Of a stretch of 64,000 nucleotides of DNA, positions 11,701-26,385 are shown piece by piece. How positions within the stretch are numbered: position 1 is the stretch's first letter; each line of letters begins with the position of its first letter. The translations under genes and the position numbers were made by a program. The stretch is from Mansonella perstans (lineage: Eukaryota > Nematoda > Chromadorea > Rhabditida > Onchocercidae), in NCBI GenBank assembly GCA_037074765.1, contig JBAMDO010000111.1, positions 1-64,000 on the forward strand, written 5' to 3'. The notes under the pieces are model-generated. The model was not told the DNA's origin. It worked only from the letters and a program-made list of their open reading frames with translations, and ran no database searches.

Positions 11701-14700
11701 TTGGTGAACAGCTATGATATATTAAAATGTCAACTAAACATACAATTCTGCTGCAAAAAAAATCTTTGCCTAAGTATTTATCAATTATCTAAGATCATAA
11801 CTAAATCTTTTGCTGGATGCTTGTCGATGTTGCTTAAAAGTGATGGAGTCCGCTCTCCGGTTTCAATTCCGGTACTATAGTTGACGCCCCATCACCTAAC
11901 ATGATCACCTTTCGACACCTTCATTTCCTTTTTTTTTCGAATAATTTTCCTTATTGATAATTATTTGTGCTTACAGAAAGCTTTCATACTTAACCTGATT
12001 AACTAAAAGGGCGACGTATTCGAGGAGTGACAACTTTGAGGCGATGAGACCTCGGACTGTACCTAAGCTGAAATTGGAGTTGAGCACCGAGGAAGGATTC
12101 ATCCCTTTTATAGTAACATCGACAAGCATCGTTGTGATAGCATATATATTAACAAAAAAACTAACAAATGCTATAAAACATTCATAAATTTCCGTTCAAA
12201 ATATTTCAATTTTTGGATTTTTATAATAATTTTAATGAAATGCTCCATCTGTTCAGAATTGCTTATTTAATTAATTTCTAGCGACCAATCATTTATTCAA
12301 GTGAACTTGAAAACTTCAACTTGAAACCAGCGAATATAGAAAAACAAAAAATTCTATGTGCATGGAGCTGAATGCTATCCTGTTTAATTTCATACAGTTT
12401 ATATACAAAGTACGTTTATCACTTCTAATGTTAACTTGGAGTGTTTGTTTCGTTGTCTTCTCCTTACAATGAAAAAATGGGCAACTTTTGAATTTTTTGA
12501 ATAAAACCAGGCGATTAATGTCAATTATTTGTATTTGTTTCACATCCAAGTTGTTTATTTTATGCAACGTTGAATGACGTAATTGTGTTATAAGTTTAAA
12601 GTTATTTTGACATTTTACTTGTTCCGAAAAAACGGATCACGAATAACATCTTATCTGCTGCTATGTAGCATAATTGATAATTTATATATAATTATGATTT
12701 CTGTTAATAATTATTTCACGTAAGTTTATTGGAAAGTATTCTCGTCAGCAGCGTCAATAAACTCTAAAATTTCTAAAATAAGGTTAACATTATAGTATAT
12801 TTTTATGCTTTATGGGAAAAATAAGTATGGGATCTGTGGAATTAAGTATTACAGGAATTAACTGTATAAGTAACGTTTATGTAAAATCAAAGTAACCTAA
12901 ATCATTCTAATCATTACACTTAATAAGGTTTTCTTCAGATCTGAGGACGGTCCTGATAATTGCTGCAACGTCAGTAGCATTTAAATATTTTTTGAATAAA
13001 TTGTGGAATTCAATAACCTTTTAAATGTTTCTCAATACTCATCATTTATCATTATTAAATAAAAAGTAATTAAAGATAAACAAAATTTTCAAGAAAAGGA
13101 ATATCCAAGACAGAAGGAAAATAAAGGTCCAGTGATAGATCAGCTGCGAAAGAAATAATATATGGTCCACATTTCCTGAAAATGAGGTAATATTCAGTTT
13201 TAGCTGATAAGCTTCTGATAAGATGCTCGGCAAATTACTTCACTTTTCGGTCAAGTTCAATTTTCTGCTGTTATGTTATTTAAGAGTTCTTTTGAATACA
13301 TAGATGGATTAATGGTTACATATGCAAAAAAGTGGTTATTTATACGACGCAGATTTTTGGCTACATTGTTGATTAGGCAGGCTAGGAAATTAACATTTTC
13401 TTCTGGCTTGGACTAATGCGGAATGTTGATGCTTTTAAAAATGTTTGAATATCAAGTCATCGTGTCACTGTGATAGCATATATACTAACAAAAAAATTAA
13501 CGAATGTTATAAAATATTCATAATTTCCGTTCCAAATACTTCAATTTTTGTATTTTTTACAATTTCAAATTAAAAAAAATGCTCCATCTATTCGTAATTG
13601 CTCATTTGATTAATTTCTAGAGATCAATAATTTATTCAGATGAACTTGAAATTTTCAACCACTTGATACCAGCGAATATAGAATAACAACAAAATTTCAT
13701 GTGCAGGAACTAAATGTTATCTTGTTTAATTTCGACAGTTTATGTAAAAAGTACCTCTATCAATTTTAACCAGTCAAATTAGGGAATATTGAGGGTTAGA
13801 GTTAGTAGATATAATAATTTCAGAGTAAATAACAACAAAATATTCAAACCAATAAATTTTCAATAATCAGAATCTTTTATAAGCTATCTCTAGCAAACGC
13901 CTATGAATTACAAGTTGCTAAAAAATTTTTAACTATTGCGGAATGATCCTTTTTCATGATTATTGCAATATAAGATTTAAAAGCTTACCTTCAAAGGAAG
14001 AATCATCACTTTCCTTGACTTGCTTGAAATTTAGACATCATTATCATCCAGCGGTGGATTTAATAGTGGATTTAATAGTCCTGCTAATCGTTCTAGTTCA
14101 TTGCGAAAGCGAAAGCAATAAATGAGCAGTAGAAGATATATTATGAATTTCATCATATTTGAAATCCTCCTGCAATCTGTAATGATGGTTTTCGTAATAA
14201 TGATGCAAAGTTTTGCCTTATAAGGAAATTTACCTCTTAATCAAACAACAAAATTAGCTGTTTCACCGACCGATTAAGAGACAATTACACTTGAAAACTG
14301 TCTCAATCAAAACTTAACACATGAAACTAACAGTTCTTATGGCATTCTTCAAATCGAACAAACTCCAGGCATTTTGTTCAACAATGAAGAAGACATTGAA
14401 AGAATTATCAGTGATTTAAAAGATAAAAATTGTGATTCGTATACTTTAACAGCGGAATCAATTTATATAACAGATATTAATAGATTGTTCTGAGACCAGT
14501 TTATTTTCCGTATTTCACAGGCAAATAACAAAAATGGATTAAGACAGATTAATAAAAAGGAACTGATGTAAATTATAACAATGAAACTAGATTTCATCTA
14601 TCCAGTTATTTTTTGCTTTACAAAGATTTTATCAGCAGTCATTTTTAATTAATCAAAACTTTTTCGGATTTTTTAATATGAAATAAATGATCGCTTATTT

Positions 14701-15731
14701 CAGTAGAAAAATTTGAAAACTGTTAAAAATTGATGAAAATTTCGGTGAATAGTTCTATGCTATTTTATTACAGAATTTGCTTTCTTTAATAATGCAATAT
14801 TTATGAATGAATTCACTCATTTCAATGAATTCTAGCACATATATTAGACTAAGGTCGATAAAATTGCATTAAGGTGAATTATGGCCAAAATGAATAAAAA
14901 ATCTTTGTTTAAATATCTACTAATATTTAAGATCATAGCTAAATCTTTTGCTGTGTATGCTTGTCGTTGCTACAATAAAGGGGATGAGTCTTTCCTCGGT
15001 GCTGAATTTCCATTCCAGCGTACATACAGTACGATGTTCCATCGTCTCAAAATTTTCACTCCTCGAACACGAAGCCCTCTTTATTAATAAGTAATTTTGT
15101 CTTGCAAGATTTAAGTACAAAAGCTTTCTACGTACACAAATAATTTATCCATGCCAGCAAGGAAAACTATTCGAAAAAAAGAAATGAAGGTGTCGAAACA
15201 TGACAACGTTGGGTGATGGGCGCCGACTATTCGTACCGGAATTGAACTCGGAGAGCGGACTCCATCACTTTTAGAGCAACATCGGCAAGCATCCAGCAAA
15301 AGATTTAGCTATGATCTTAGACAACTGATAAATATTTAGGAAAAGATTTTTTATTCATTTTAGCCATTATTTTGCTTGATACATTTTATCGACCTTAATC
15401 TTATGTGTATCCTAGAATTCATTAAGATGAGTGAATTTATTCATAAATACTGCGTTATTAAAAGTAGCAAATTCTGTAGCAAAATAGAATATAACTATTA
15501 ATCGAAATTTTCTTCAATTTTAACAATTTCCAACTTTTTCGACCGGAATAAGTAATCATTTATTTCATGTTGAAAAGAAAAAATTTTGATTTGTTAAAAA
15601 TGATTGCTGACAGAATCTTTGCAAAGCAAAAATAACTGGATAGATGAAATCTAATTTCATTACTATGGCTTACATCAGTTCCTTTTTATTTATCTATTTT
15701 ATTAAGATAGATTAAAAAAATTTTGTTTTTT

Positions 15732-15829
<98 letters not shown>

Positions 15830-17300
15830 TTTTATTTCAAGCTGAGCCTCGCTCCGATTTGAATCTGCCACAATATGTCGTTGCTGCTGCAATATAATGG
15901 CGCAATAGATGAAGAATGAAGTTAAAAAAAGGCAAGTGACAAAAAGGAATTAAGGCAAGGAACCGATGTAAATCATAACAATAATACTTGATTTTTTTCA
16001 ACTTTTCAACCATTCAGTTATTTTTGCTTTGCGAAGATTTCACCAGCAATCATTCTTAACAAACCAAATTTTTTTCGAACTTGCTTTTTTAATGTAAAAT
16101 AAATGACTATCTACTCCAATCGAAAAGGTTGATTGATTGCGATAAATTGAAAAAAATTTTGCATTCTATTTGTAGAGATGTCGTTTAAAGTTTCTTAGAT
16201 GTTTAGTTTCACGAAATCGTATCTGTTATGTTACGAAATAAATTTAAAAGTTAATCAAATTTTCTATTTTGAAAGACGATGTATTTCAATAAGACATAAT
16301 AACAAATAAAAACAGTTTTAAACAAAAAATTAAAATAACTAAAGTGAACAATATTAACAATGAAAAGTAGAAGTATGTGTAGAATATGGAATTTATTAGC
16401 AAATTATATATGGAATTTACTAGCAAATTTTTTTACTTTACTTAAAATTCGAACGAAATTTATAACAAACGTACTATTATTGTTAATTTTATCAAAAATC
16501 ATTTGCTAAGGATTAAGGAAAAAGAAATGCTTGAATGGACAATGTCCATTATTTTTTACTTCGCAAGGATTTTATCAACAATCATTTTTAACTAATCAAA
16601 ATTTTTTCGGATTTTTTTTAGTATAGAATAAATTACTACATATTCCAGTCGGAAATTTTGAAAACTATGAATTTGCGACTAATTGAAGATAAGTTTGGTT
16701 AAAGTTCTATTCATTTCTGCAGATGTCATTTAAAGTCTTTTTCTAGATATCATTTGGCTTTCGAAATCGTGTTGATATTTGACAAGAACTTAAGAAATAG
16801 TAAGAGATGACAGAAAGATAAGGCTTACACGCCGAATATGACGGTGATTGTTATTTTTCAGTGAAATTATTCGGCTAATCAGAATAAATCATTCGATACT
16901 TTGTTGTTCCTCTGATGACAATTTCATAATGTAACAGACAGACAGATAATTTTGCAGTATCTTTATTGCAAAATTGATATACTATGATATAGTATATCTA
17001 TGATATACTAAAAGTTCTGAAACTCTGTGTATTTAAAAAATCAGTGTGGTCAAAGTAGAGCCGTAGTTCAACAGTTGCCAAGCCCATAGCCTACATTTTG
17101 TGTATTTTGATCAACATTTTTATATAAGTCAAAGTCAACCCCATAATTATTTAATATTGTAAATTTATACTTTAATAGTGCAATTTTTAAAAGAGACATC
17201 AGAAGCATTTTCTAAAACAGCAGCAGAAGCAATAAAAAACTTTAAATAGTTCGAGACATAAATACATGTGCGATGCGTTTTTATTTTTTTATGTTGCGAA
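8725..17300 (+). repeat. Array unit B
   Basis: Direct copy of unit A, offset 8724 at the left end and 8807 from about 13000 on. It holds the 130-bp direct-repeat pair 9290-9415 and 9950-10075 (both read GGATAATTTGTA and CAAACAGGGCACATT). It lacks the AT microsatellite found in A, C and D. A 90-base T run sits at 15733-15822, where A has about ten Ts. No gene was recognised. Short ORFs (12316-12567, 13042-13233, 14881-15087) are shared with the other units. Confidence 0.9.
15733..15822. repeat. 90-base poly-T tract
   Basis: Uninterrupted T run inside unit B. The equivalent site has about ten Ts in unit A (6930-6940) and 41 Ts in unit C (26338-26378). Length varies between otherwise near-identical units. 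Confidence 0.9.
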
Positions 17301-19285
17301 TGATTCTGGAAATAAACTGTTTAATTTTTAATTCGCCTTCATTAATTTATGAGATTTGTTTTTATAAAAGCATTTTTTTAACAAAATAATCACAGATTTG
17401 TGAATATCATTAAAATAGCTTTCATAGTATTGATATCTGGATAACTGATCGCAGATTTCAGATGAAAGACAGATTTGTTTTTCGCATTACAAGAATAAAT
17501 GTTTCGAGGAATTAACTTCGTTTGTTAAATTTGTTAAAATCATTCAAGAATTTATTAATATAAAGTAACAGTCATTTGAAATCCAGTTTTATCGCTACCT
17601 TTCCACCACCTCCCTTATACATACCTTCTTCAATCCATTTCTTAGCCGTTCACAATGAAATGCGGAAAACAAACAGGTCTCAGAACAGAAAAAAAAACGA
17701 AATAGTCGAAAAAAAACCGAAGCAAATTTTTTCGATATTTTAATTGAATAATCGATGTATTACTCCATTATTCCAGAATCAGGATGACGAAAGAAGATGA
17801 AAATTGTGAAGAAAGAATTATGATATTTTTACTTTACAAGGCTGTAAAACCAGCAAATAAAATCATTTGTATTCTTTTGTCAAACCGAGCAGCGCTGAAT
17901 TTTGGGTTGTGAGCGAATGTTTTGACAATTTTACTTTAAATTTGAAGAGTTTTCCGCAACATTTAATTTCATCGTAATCATTTCACGACAAAAGAGGAAA
18001 AGGAAAACAACAAAAGTAAGATAGAGGAATCATTGCAAAATAATCACAGATTTATCAATATCATTGAAATAGCTTTCACATTACCGAAATCTGGATAACT
18101 GAATTTAAAAGAATGTTTTTTTTAGACATGTTTTTAAATTTTAATTGCAGATTTTAGACAAAAGAAATTTTTGGTTATCGGTATCGCAAAATTAGATGTT
18201 TCAAGGGACTATTTTTTATTGTTAAATTTGTTAAAATCATTGATGGATTTGTTCTTCGGATAAAATAAAACAACTGGTCATTTGAAATCCAGTTTTATCG
18301 TTATCTTTACAACAATTTCTTTATACTCATACTTTTTTATAAAGAAATATGGAAATTAAATAATTCCCAAAAAAAAAAAAAAAAGAAAAAAAACTGAATC
18401 GCTTGAATGCGTTCATCAATTAGACTATGTTTACTGATTCCACTGTGGATGCATAAAAGCGCAAATTTTATGTCTGCCAGTCATTAAAAGTTCGTTACTA
18501 CTTCTGCAGTCGTTTTAGAAGATGCTTCCTCTACTCAAAGCATCGTCCGTGTTGGACGATGCTTTGAGTTTCACCCAAACTCGTGGCAAATCTTAATTTT
18601 CCCTGATACAGCTTTTAAAATTCTTCTCATTTAAAAATTACTTTATTAATGTCTAAATTTATAATAGGTTTTGATCTACATTTACAACAAATACAGATAC
18701 TCGCTTGTACGTATAGATTAATAATGGTTTAGTTAATAAAAAATTTAATAGTGGTAATAGAAGTGAATACATCTATTGAATCCAGTAAATCTCTTTGTTC
18801 TCAATCCCGTTCGAAAGAATTTTGCAAAATAATCCTCTCTTATCATTTATTAGTACTACTTATTCATCAAATGACTTCTTTGTATAAACAATTATGAAAA
18901 AATGATATCAGATATTATGATTTAAATTTAATTTCACTCAGTTCTATGAAAAAGTCTGGGTATTCTAAAAGATCATAAAATAAATTCTTCCAATTCCAAT
19001 TTTAAATGATATGAATTTAGGAAATTTTTACATAAATATTATCACTCGAACTCCATGCACAAGTATCCGTGATCAAGAATTCACTTCTCGAATCTCAATT
19101 AGTCGAAAATTTAACAAATTAATTAATTTTGGTGAGGTCCACATTTTAGAATCGCCACGACAACAATTTGCAATATATTCGTTTTCAAATATGTTCAAGC
19201 TGACAATATATCTTGTCTTCTTGATCTATTGCAACCGACAATTGTTCCAAGTTGGAATTGATAGTAGGTTTTAGAACTAATTCAT
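17301..19285 (-). repeat. Inverted block between units B and C
   Basis: Read on the minus strand, this matches 38150-40330, the diverged right half of unit E, so the block is in opposite orientation to the units around it. Landmarks in reverse order are the GTTAAATTTGTTAAAATCAT motif near 17520 and again near 18220, the poly-A run at 18368-18392 (poly-T in the units), and an 87-codon ORF at 19011-19274. The ORF is on the plus strand here and recurs on the minus strand at 38153-38359. No gene was recognised. Confidence 0.8.
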
Positions 19286-22200
19286 CAAATGTTTATATTT
19301 TCAGATTTCAATCAAATGCAACAAGTACATTAATCCTACATTTTTGTTTCATTTTTTTATTTCGATAAACAAAAATTTATTTTTAGAGTGAACAAAACTG
19401 CAATAAAAACACGATTATAGCAACATTTTTGTCTACTTAGGAAATTTGTCATAGTTGAGAAAATAAAAAAAGGAATATAACACATTAATAGAAGAGAATT
19501 CAAAGAGGAAATAATTCACCGCGAAAAATAATGCTTAGATAATCTAGAAACAAACCAAATTTGCTCAGTACATTCTAAATTCGATTCTGTTGTGATTCAA
19601 ACTTTGAGAATTTTAGCTGGAATGAAAATGAATCTGTGATTTTAAAGAATAAAAAATATAACTCTTTGGAATTTCGTTTTATAGGAAATTTCGTCTCTTC
19701 ATTTGTGTTTGATTGTAAAGATTTAAACTCATTCCAGTATTGTTTTAATGTAGGAATCAATTATAAGATCATCGCATTACAGTAATCCCATCATGCACTG
19801 TATTTCGTGTTTATTAGGCATGGACCTGTAACTTATAAGTTGGATAATTTGTATCAGGGCTCAGCTTAATAGTATTAGGAAACAAACAGGGCACATTGTA
19901 ACTTGAAGTCGTAATCACAATAGCTCCGTAATCATTTGACAATTTGGCAGTTTTGGAGAATGTAGGAAGAGTTAGAAGGGACCAATAGGGATTGGTAACA
20001 CTAGCAAACCATAAATGTTTGGGCAACAATATCTTCTAATTATTTTTTTTCAATGTATGGCATCTGCAACATGCAGTATGCGACACTAAAATAAGCAGTC
20101 TGTTAAACATGCTAAAGTATAGTCTTACTTGGTCACTCCAATTCAGTCAATTCAGCAATGCTCACAAAAGTATGCAAAAAATTTTATTTGCTAATTTTAT
20201 AACTTCGCAATGTTAATGATATTTCACAAGAAGAATATCATAATTCTTTCTTCATATTTCGCCATCTTTTTTCGTTATTTTCTTCCTGGAGCTATAACAT
20301 TGGTAATTTTATTCATGCAAATTCATTTCGTGTCTAATTAAAAAGGTGAGCGGGAGAATTCGTAAAAGTTATCAGATTCTTGAATTAATCAATTATTAAA
20401 TCTTAAATGATGCCTTTGTCAATTGCTTATGATCTAAAGATTCATTTCCTGCTTGACTTATGTCGTTTATTAAGCATGGACCCGTAACTTATAAGTTGGA
20501 TAATTTGTACCCTGGCTGCGCTTAATAGTATTAGGAAACAAACAGGGCACATTATAACTTGAAGTCGTAATCACAATAGCTCCGTAATCATCTGTGATAC
20601 TAGGTTGGATTATTCTAGTTTAAAAGTCTGCTTTCAACATTTGATGAATTAGTTCTAAAACCTACCCATAATTCCAATTTCTAACAGTTGTCGGCTGCAA
20701 TAGATCAAGAAGACGAGATATACTGTCAGCTTCAACATATTTGAAAACGAATATATTGTACAAGCGAGTATCTGTATTTGCTGTAAATGTAAATCAAAAC
20801 CTATTATAAATTTAGACATTAATAAAGTAATTTTTAAATGAGAAGAATTTTAAAAGCTGTATCAGGGAAAATTAAAATTTGCCACGAGTTTGGGTGAAAC
20901 TCAAAGCATCCCCAGCATAGGAAGCATCTTCTAAAACGACTGCAGAAGTAACAGGGAACTTTTAATGACTGGAGGCATAAAATTTGCGCTTTTATGCTTC
21001 CGTAGTGAATCAGTAAGCATAGTCTGATTGATGAACGCATTGAAGCGATTCGTTTTTTTTTTTTTTTTTTTTTTTGAGAATTATTTAATTTCCATATTTC
21101 TTTATAAAAGGCTTAAATGAGTATAAAGAAATTGTTGTAAAGATAACGATAAAACTGGGTTTCAAATGACCAGTTGTTTTATTTTATGCGGAGAACAAAT
21201 TCATCAATGATTTTAACAAATTTAACAATAAAAAATAATCCTTGAAACATCTAATTTTGCGATACCGATAACCAAAAATTTCTTTTGTCAAAAATCTGCA
21301 ATTAAAATTTAAAAACATATCTAAAAAAACATTTTTTTAAATTGAGTTATCCAGATTTCGATAATGTGAAAGCTATTTCAATGATATTGACATTTCGGTG
21401 ATTTTTTTGCAATGATATTCATCTATCTTACTTTTGTTGTTTTCCTTTTCTTCTTTTGTCGTAAAATGATTACGATGAAATTAAATGTTGCGGAAAACTC
21501 TTCAAATTTAAGGTAAAATTGTCAAAACATTCGCTCACAATCCAAAATTCAGCGCTGGCACGATTTGACAAAAGGATGCAAATGTTTTTATTTGCTGGTT
21601 TTACATTGTAAAGTAAAAATATCATAATTCTTTCTTCACAATTTTCATTTTCTTTCGTCATCCTGATTCCGGAATAATAGAGTAATACATCATTTATTCA
21701 GTTAAAATGTCGAAAAAACTTGCTTCGGTTTTTTTCGACTATTTCGTTTTTTTTTCCTGTTCTGAGACCTGTTTGTTTTCCGCATTTCATTGTAAACAGC
21801 TAAGAAATGGATTGAAGAAGATATGTATAAAGGAGATGTGTGAAGGTAGCGATAAAACTGGATTTCAAATGACTGTTACTTATATTAATAAATTCTTGAA
21901 TTATTTAACAAATTTAACAAACGAAGTTAATTCCTCGAAACATTTTGACTCTCGAAAGTCAAAAAAAAAAATGGACAGTTTGTTTCTAGAATATAAAAAA
22001 AAAACGCATCGCACATGTATTTAAAAAAAATTTTTAAAAGAGACATCAGAAGCATTTTCTAAAACAACAACAAAAGCAATAAAAAACTTTAAATGGTTCG
22101 AGACATAAATACATGTGCGATGCGTTTTTTTTTTTATATTGCACTATTCGGTTGATTAAAATAATTCACTTTACGTTTGTCGTCCGTCTGAAACACTTTC

Positions 22201-25200
22201 ATGATGTGACAGATAAATAATTTCGTAATCATTGGTGAACAGCTATGATATATTAAAATGTCAACTAAACATACAATTCTGCTGAAAAAAAAAAATCTTT
22301 GCCTAAGTATTTATCAATTATCTAAGATCATAACTAAATCTTTTGCTGGATGCTTGTCGATGTTGCTTAAAAGTGATGGAGTCCGCTCTCCGGTTTCAAT
22401 TCCGGTACTATAGTTGACGCCCCATCACCTAACATGATCACCTTTCGACACCTTCATTTCCTTTTTTTTTTCGAATAATTTTCCTTATTGATAATTATTT
22501 GTGCTTACAGAAAGCTTTCATACTTAAACCTGATTAACTAAAAGGGCGACGTATTCGAGGAGTGACAACTTTGAGGCGATGAGACCTCGGACTGTACCTA
22601 AGCTGAAATTGGAGTTGAGCACCGAGGAAGGATTCATCCCTTTTATAGTAACATCGACAAGCATCGTTGTGATAGCATGTATATATATATATATATGTAT
22701 CGTTGTGATAGCATATATATTAACAAAAAAACTAACAAATGCTATAAAACATTCATAAATTTCCGTTCAAAATATTTCAATTTTTGGATTTTTTATAATT
22801 TTAATTTGAATGAAATGCTCCATCTGTTCAGAATTGCTTATTTAATTAATTTCTAGCGACCAATCATTTATTCAAGTGAACTTGAAAACTTCAACTTGAA
22901 ACCAGCGAATATAGAAAAACAAAAAATTCTATGTGCATGGAGCTGAATGCTATCTGTTTAATTTCATACAGTTTATATACAAAGTACGTTTATCACTTCT
23001 AATGTTAACTTGGAGTGTTTGTTTCGTTGTCTTCTCCTTACAATGAAAAAATGGGCAACTTTTGAATTTTTTGAATAAAACCAGGCGATTAATGTCAATT
23101 ATTTGTATTTGTTTCACATCCAAGTTGTTTATTTTATGCAACGTTGAATGACGTAATTGTGTTATAAGTTTAAAGTTATTTTGACATTTTACTTGTTCCG
23201 AAAAAACGGATCACGAATAACATCTTATCTGCTGCTATGTAGCATAATTGATAATTTATATAATTATGATTTCTGTTAATAATTATTTCACGTAAGTTTA
23301 TTGGAAAGTATTCTCGTCAGCAGCGTCAATAAACTCTAAAATTTCTAAAATAAGGTTAACATTATAGTATATTTTTATGCTTTATGGGAAAAATAAGTAT
23401 GGGATCTGTGGAATTAAGTATTACAGGAATTAACTGTATAAGTAAACGTTTATGTAAAATCAAAGTAACCGTAAATCATTCTAATCATTACACTTAATAA
23501 GGTTTTCTTCAGATCTGAGGACGGTCCTGATAATTGCTGCAACGTCAGTAGCATTTAAATATTTTTTGAATAAATTGTGGAATTCAATAACCTTTTAAAT
23601 GTTTCTCAATACTCATCATTTATCATTATTTCATTTATCATTATTAAATAAAAAGTAATTAAAGATAAACAAAATTTTCAAGAAAAGGAATATCCAAGAC
23701 AGAAGGAAAATAAAGGTCCAGTGATAGATCAGCTGCGAAAGAAATAATATATGGTCCACATTTCCTGAAAATGAGGTAATATTCAGTTTTAGCTGATAAG
23801 CTTCTGATAAGATGCTCGGCAAATTACTTCACTTTTCGGTCAAGTTCAATTTTCTGCTGTTATGTTATTTAAGAGTTCTTTTGAATACATAGATGGATTA
23901 ATGGTTACATATGCAAAAAAGTGGTTATTTATACGACGCAGATTTTTGGCTACATTGTTGATTAGGCAGGCTAGGAAATTAACATTTTCTTCTGGCTTGG
24001 ACTAATGCGGAATGTTGATGCTTTTAAAAATGTTTGAATATCAAGTCATCGTGTCACTGTGATAGCATATATACTAACAAAAAAATTAACGAATGTTATA
24101 AAATATTCATAATTTCCGTTCCAAATACTTCAATTTTTGTATTTTTTACAATTTCAAATTAAAAAAAATGCTCCATCTATTCGTAATTGCTCATTTGATT
24201 AATTTCTAGAGATCAATCATTTATTCAGATGAACTTGAAATTTTCAACCACTTGATACCAGCGAATATAGAATAACAACAAAATTTCATGTGCAGGAACT
24301 AAATGTTATCTTGTTTAATTTCGACAGTTTATGTAAAAAGTACCTCTATCAATTTTAACCAGTCAAATTAGGGAATATTGAGGGTTAGAGTTAGTAGATA
24401 TAATAATTTCAGAGTAAATAACAACAAAATATTCAAACCAATAAATTTTCAATAATCAGAATCTTTTATAAGCTATCTCTAGCAAACGCCTATGAATTAC
24501 AAGTTGCTAAAAAATTTTTAACTATTGCGGAATGATCCTTTTTCATGATTATTGCAATATAAGATTTAAAAGCTTACCTTCAAAGGAAGAATCATCACTT
24601 TCCTTGACCTGCTTGAAATTTAGTTATTCAGCAGTGGATTTATTAGTCTTTCTAATCGTTCTAGTTCATTGCGAATGCAATAAATGAGCAGTAGAAGATA
24701 TATTATAAATTTCATCATATTTGAAATCCTCCTGCAATCTGTAATGATGGTTTTCGTAATAATGATGCAAAGTTTTGCCTTATAAGGAAATTTACCTCTT
24801 AATCAAACAACAAAATTAGCTGTTTCACCGACCGATTAAGAGACAATTACACTTGAAAACTGTCTCAATCAAAACTTAACACATGAAACTAACAGTTCTT
24901 ATGACATTCTTCAAATCGAACAAACTCCAAGCATTTTGTTCAACAATGAAGAAGACATTGAAGGAATTATCAGTGATTTAAAAGATAAAAATTGTGATTC
25001 GTATACTTTAACAGCGGAATCAATTTATATAACAGATATTAATAGATTGTTCTGAGACCAGTTTATTTTCCGTATTTCACAGGCAAATAACAAAAATGGA
25101 TTAAGACAGATTAATAAAAAGGAACTGATGTAAATTATAACAATGAAACTAGATTTCATCTATCCAGTTATTTTTTGCTTTACGAAGATTTTATCAGCAG

Positions 25201-26254
25201 TCATTTTTAATTAATCAAAACTTTTTCGGATTTTTTAATATGAAATAAATGATCGCTTATTTCAGTAGAAAAATTTGAAAACTGTTAAAAATTGATGAAA
25301 ATTTCGGTGAATAGTTCTATGCTATTTTATTACAGAATTTGCTTTCTTTAATAATGCAATATTTATGAATGAATTCATTCATTCCAATGAATTCTAGCAC
25401 ATATATTAGACTAAGTCGATAAAATTGCATTAAGGTGAATTATGGCCAAAATGAATAAAAAATCTTTGTTTAAATATCTACTGATATTTAAGATCATAGC
25501 TAAATCTTTTGCTGTGTATGCTTGTCGTTGCTACAATAAAGGGGATGAGTCTTTCCTCGGTGCTGAATTTCCATTCCAGCGTACATACAGTACGATGTTC
25601 CATCGTCTCAAAATTTTCACTCCTCGAACACGAAGCCCTCTTTATTAATAAGTAATTTTGTCTTGCAAGATTTAAGTACAAAAGCTTTCTACGTACACAA
25701 ATAATTTATCCATGCCAGCAAGGAAAACTATTCGAAAAAAAGAAATGAAGGTGTCGAAACATGACAACGTTGGGTGATGGGCGCCGACTATTCGTACCGG
25801 AATTGAACTCGGAGAGCGGACTCCATCACTTTTAGAGCAACATCGGCAAGCATCCAGCAAAAGATTTAGCTATGATCTTAGAAACTGATAAATATTTAGG
25901 AAAAGATTTTTTATTCATTTTAGCCATTATTTTGCTTGATACAATTTTATCGATCTTAATCTTATGTGTATCCTAGAATTCATTAAGATGAGTGAATTTA
26001 TTCATAAATACTGCGTTATTAAAAGTAGCAAATTCTGTAGCAAAATAGAATATAACTATTAATCGAAATTTTCTTCAATTTTAACAATTTCCAACTTTTT
26101 CGACCGGAATAAGTAATCATTTATTTCATGTTGAAAAGAAAAAATTTTGATTTGTTAAAAATGATTGCTGACAGAATCTTTGCAAAGCAAAAATAACTGG
26201 ATAGATGAAATCTAATTTCATTACTATGGCTTACATCAGTTCCTTTTATTTATC

Positions 26255-26292
<38 letters not shown>

Positions 26293-26336
26293 TTATCTAT
26301 TTTATTAAGATAGATTAAAAAAATTTTGTTTTTTTT

Positions 26337-26385
<49 letters not shown>

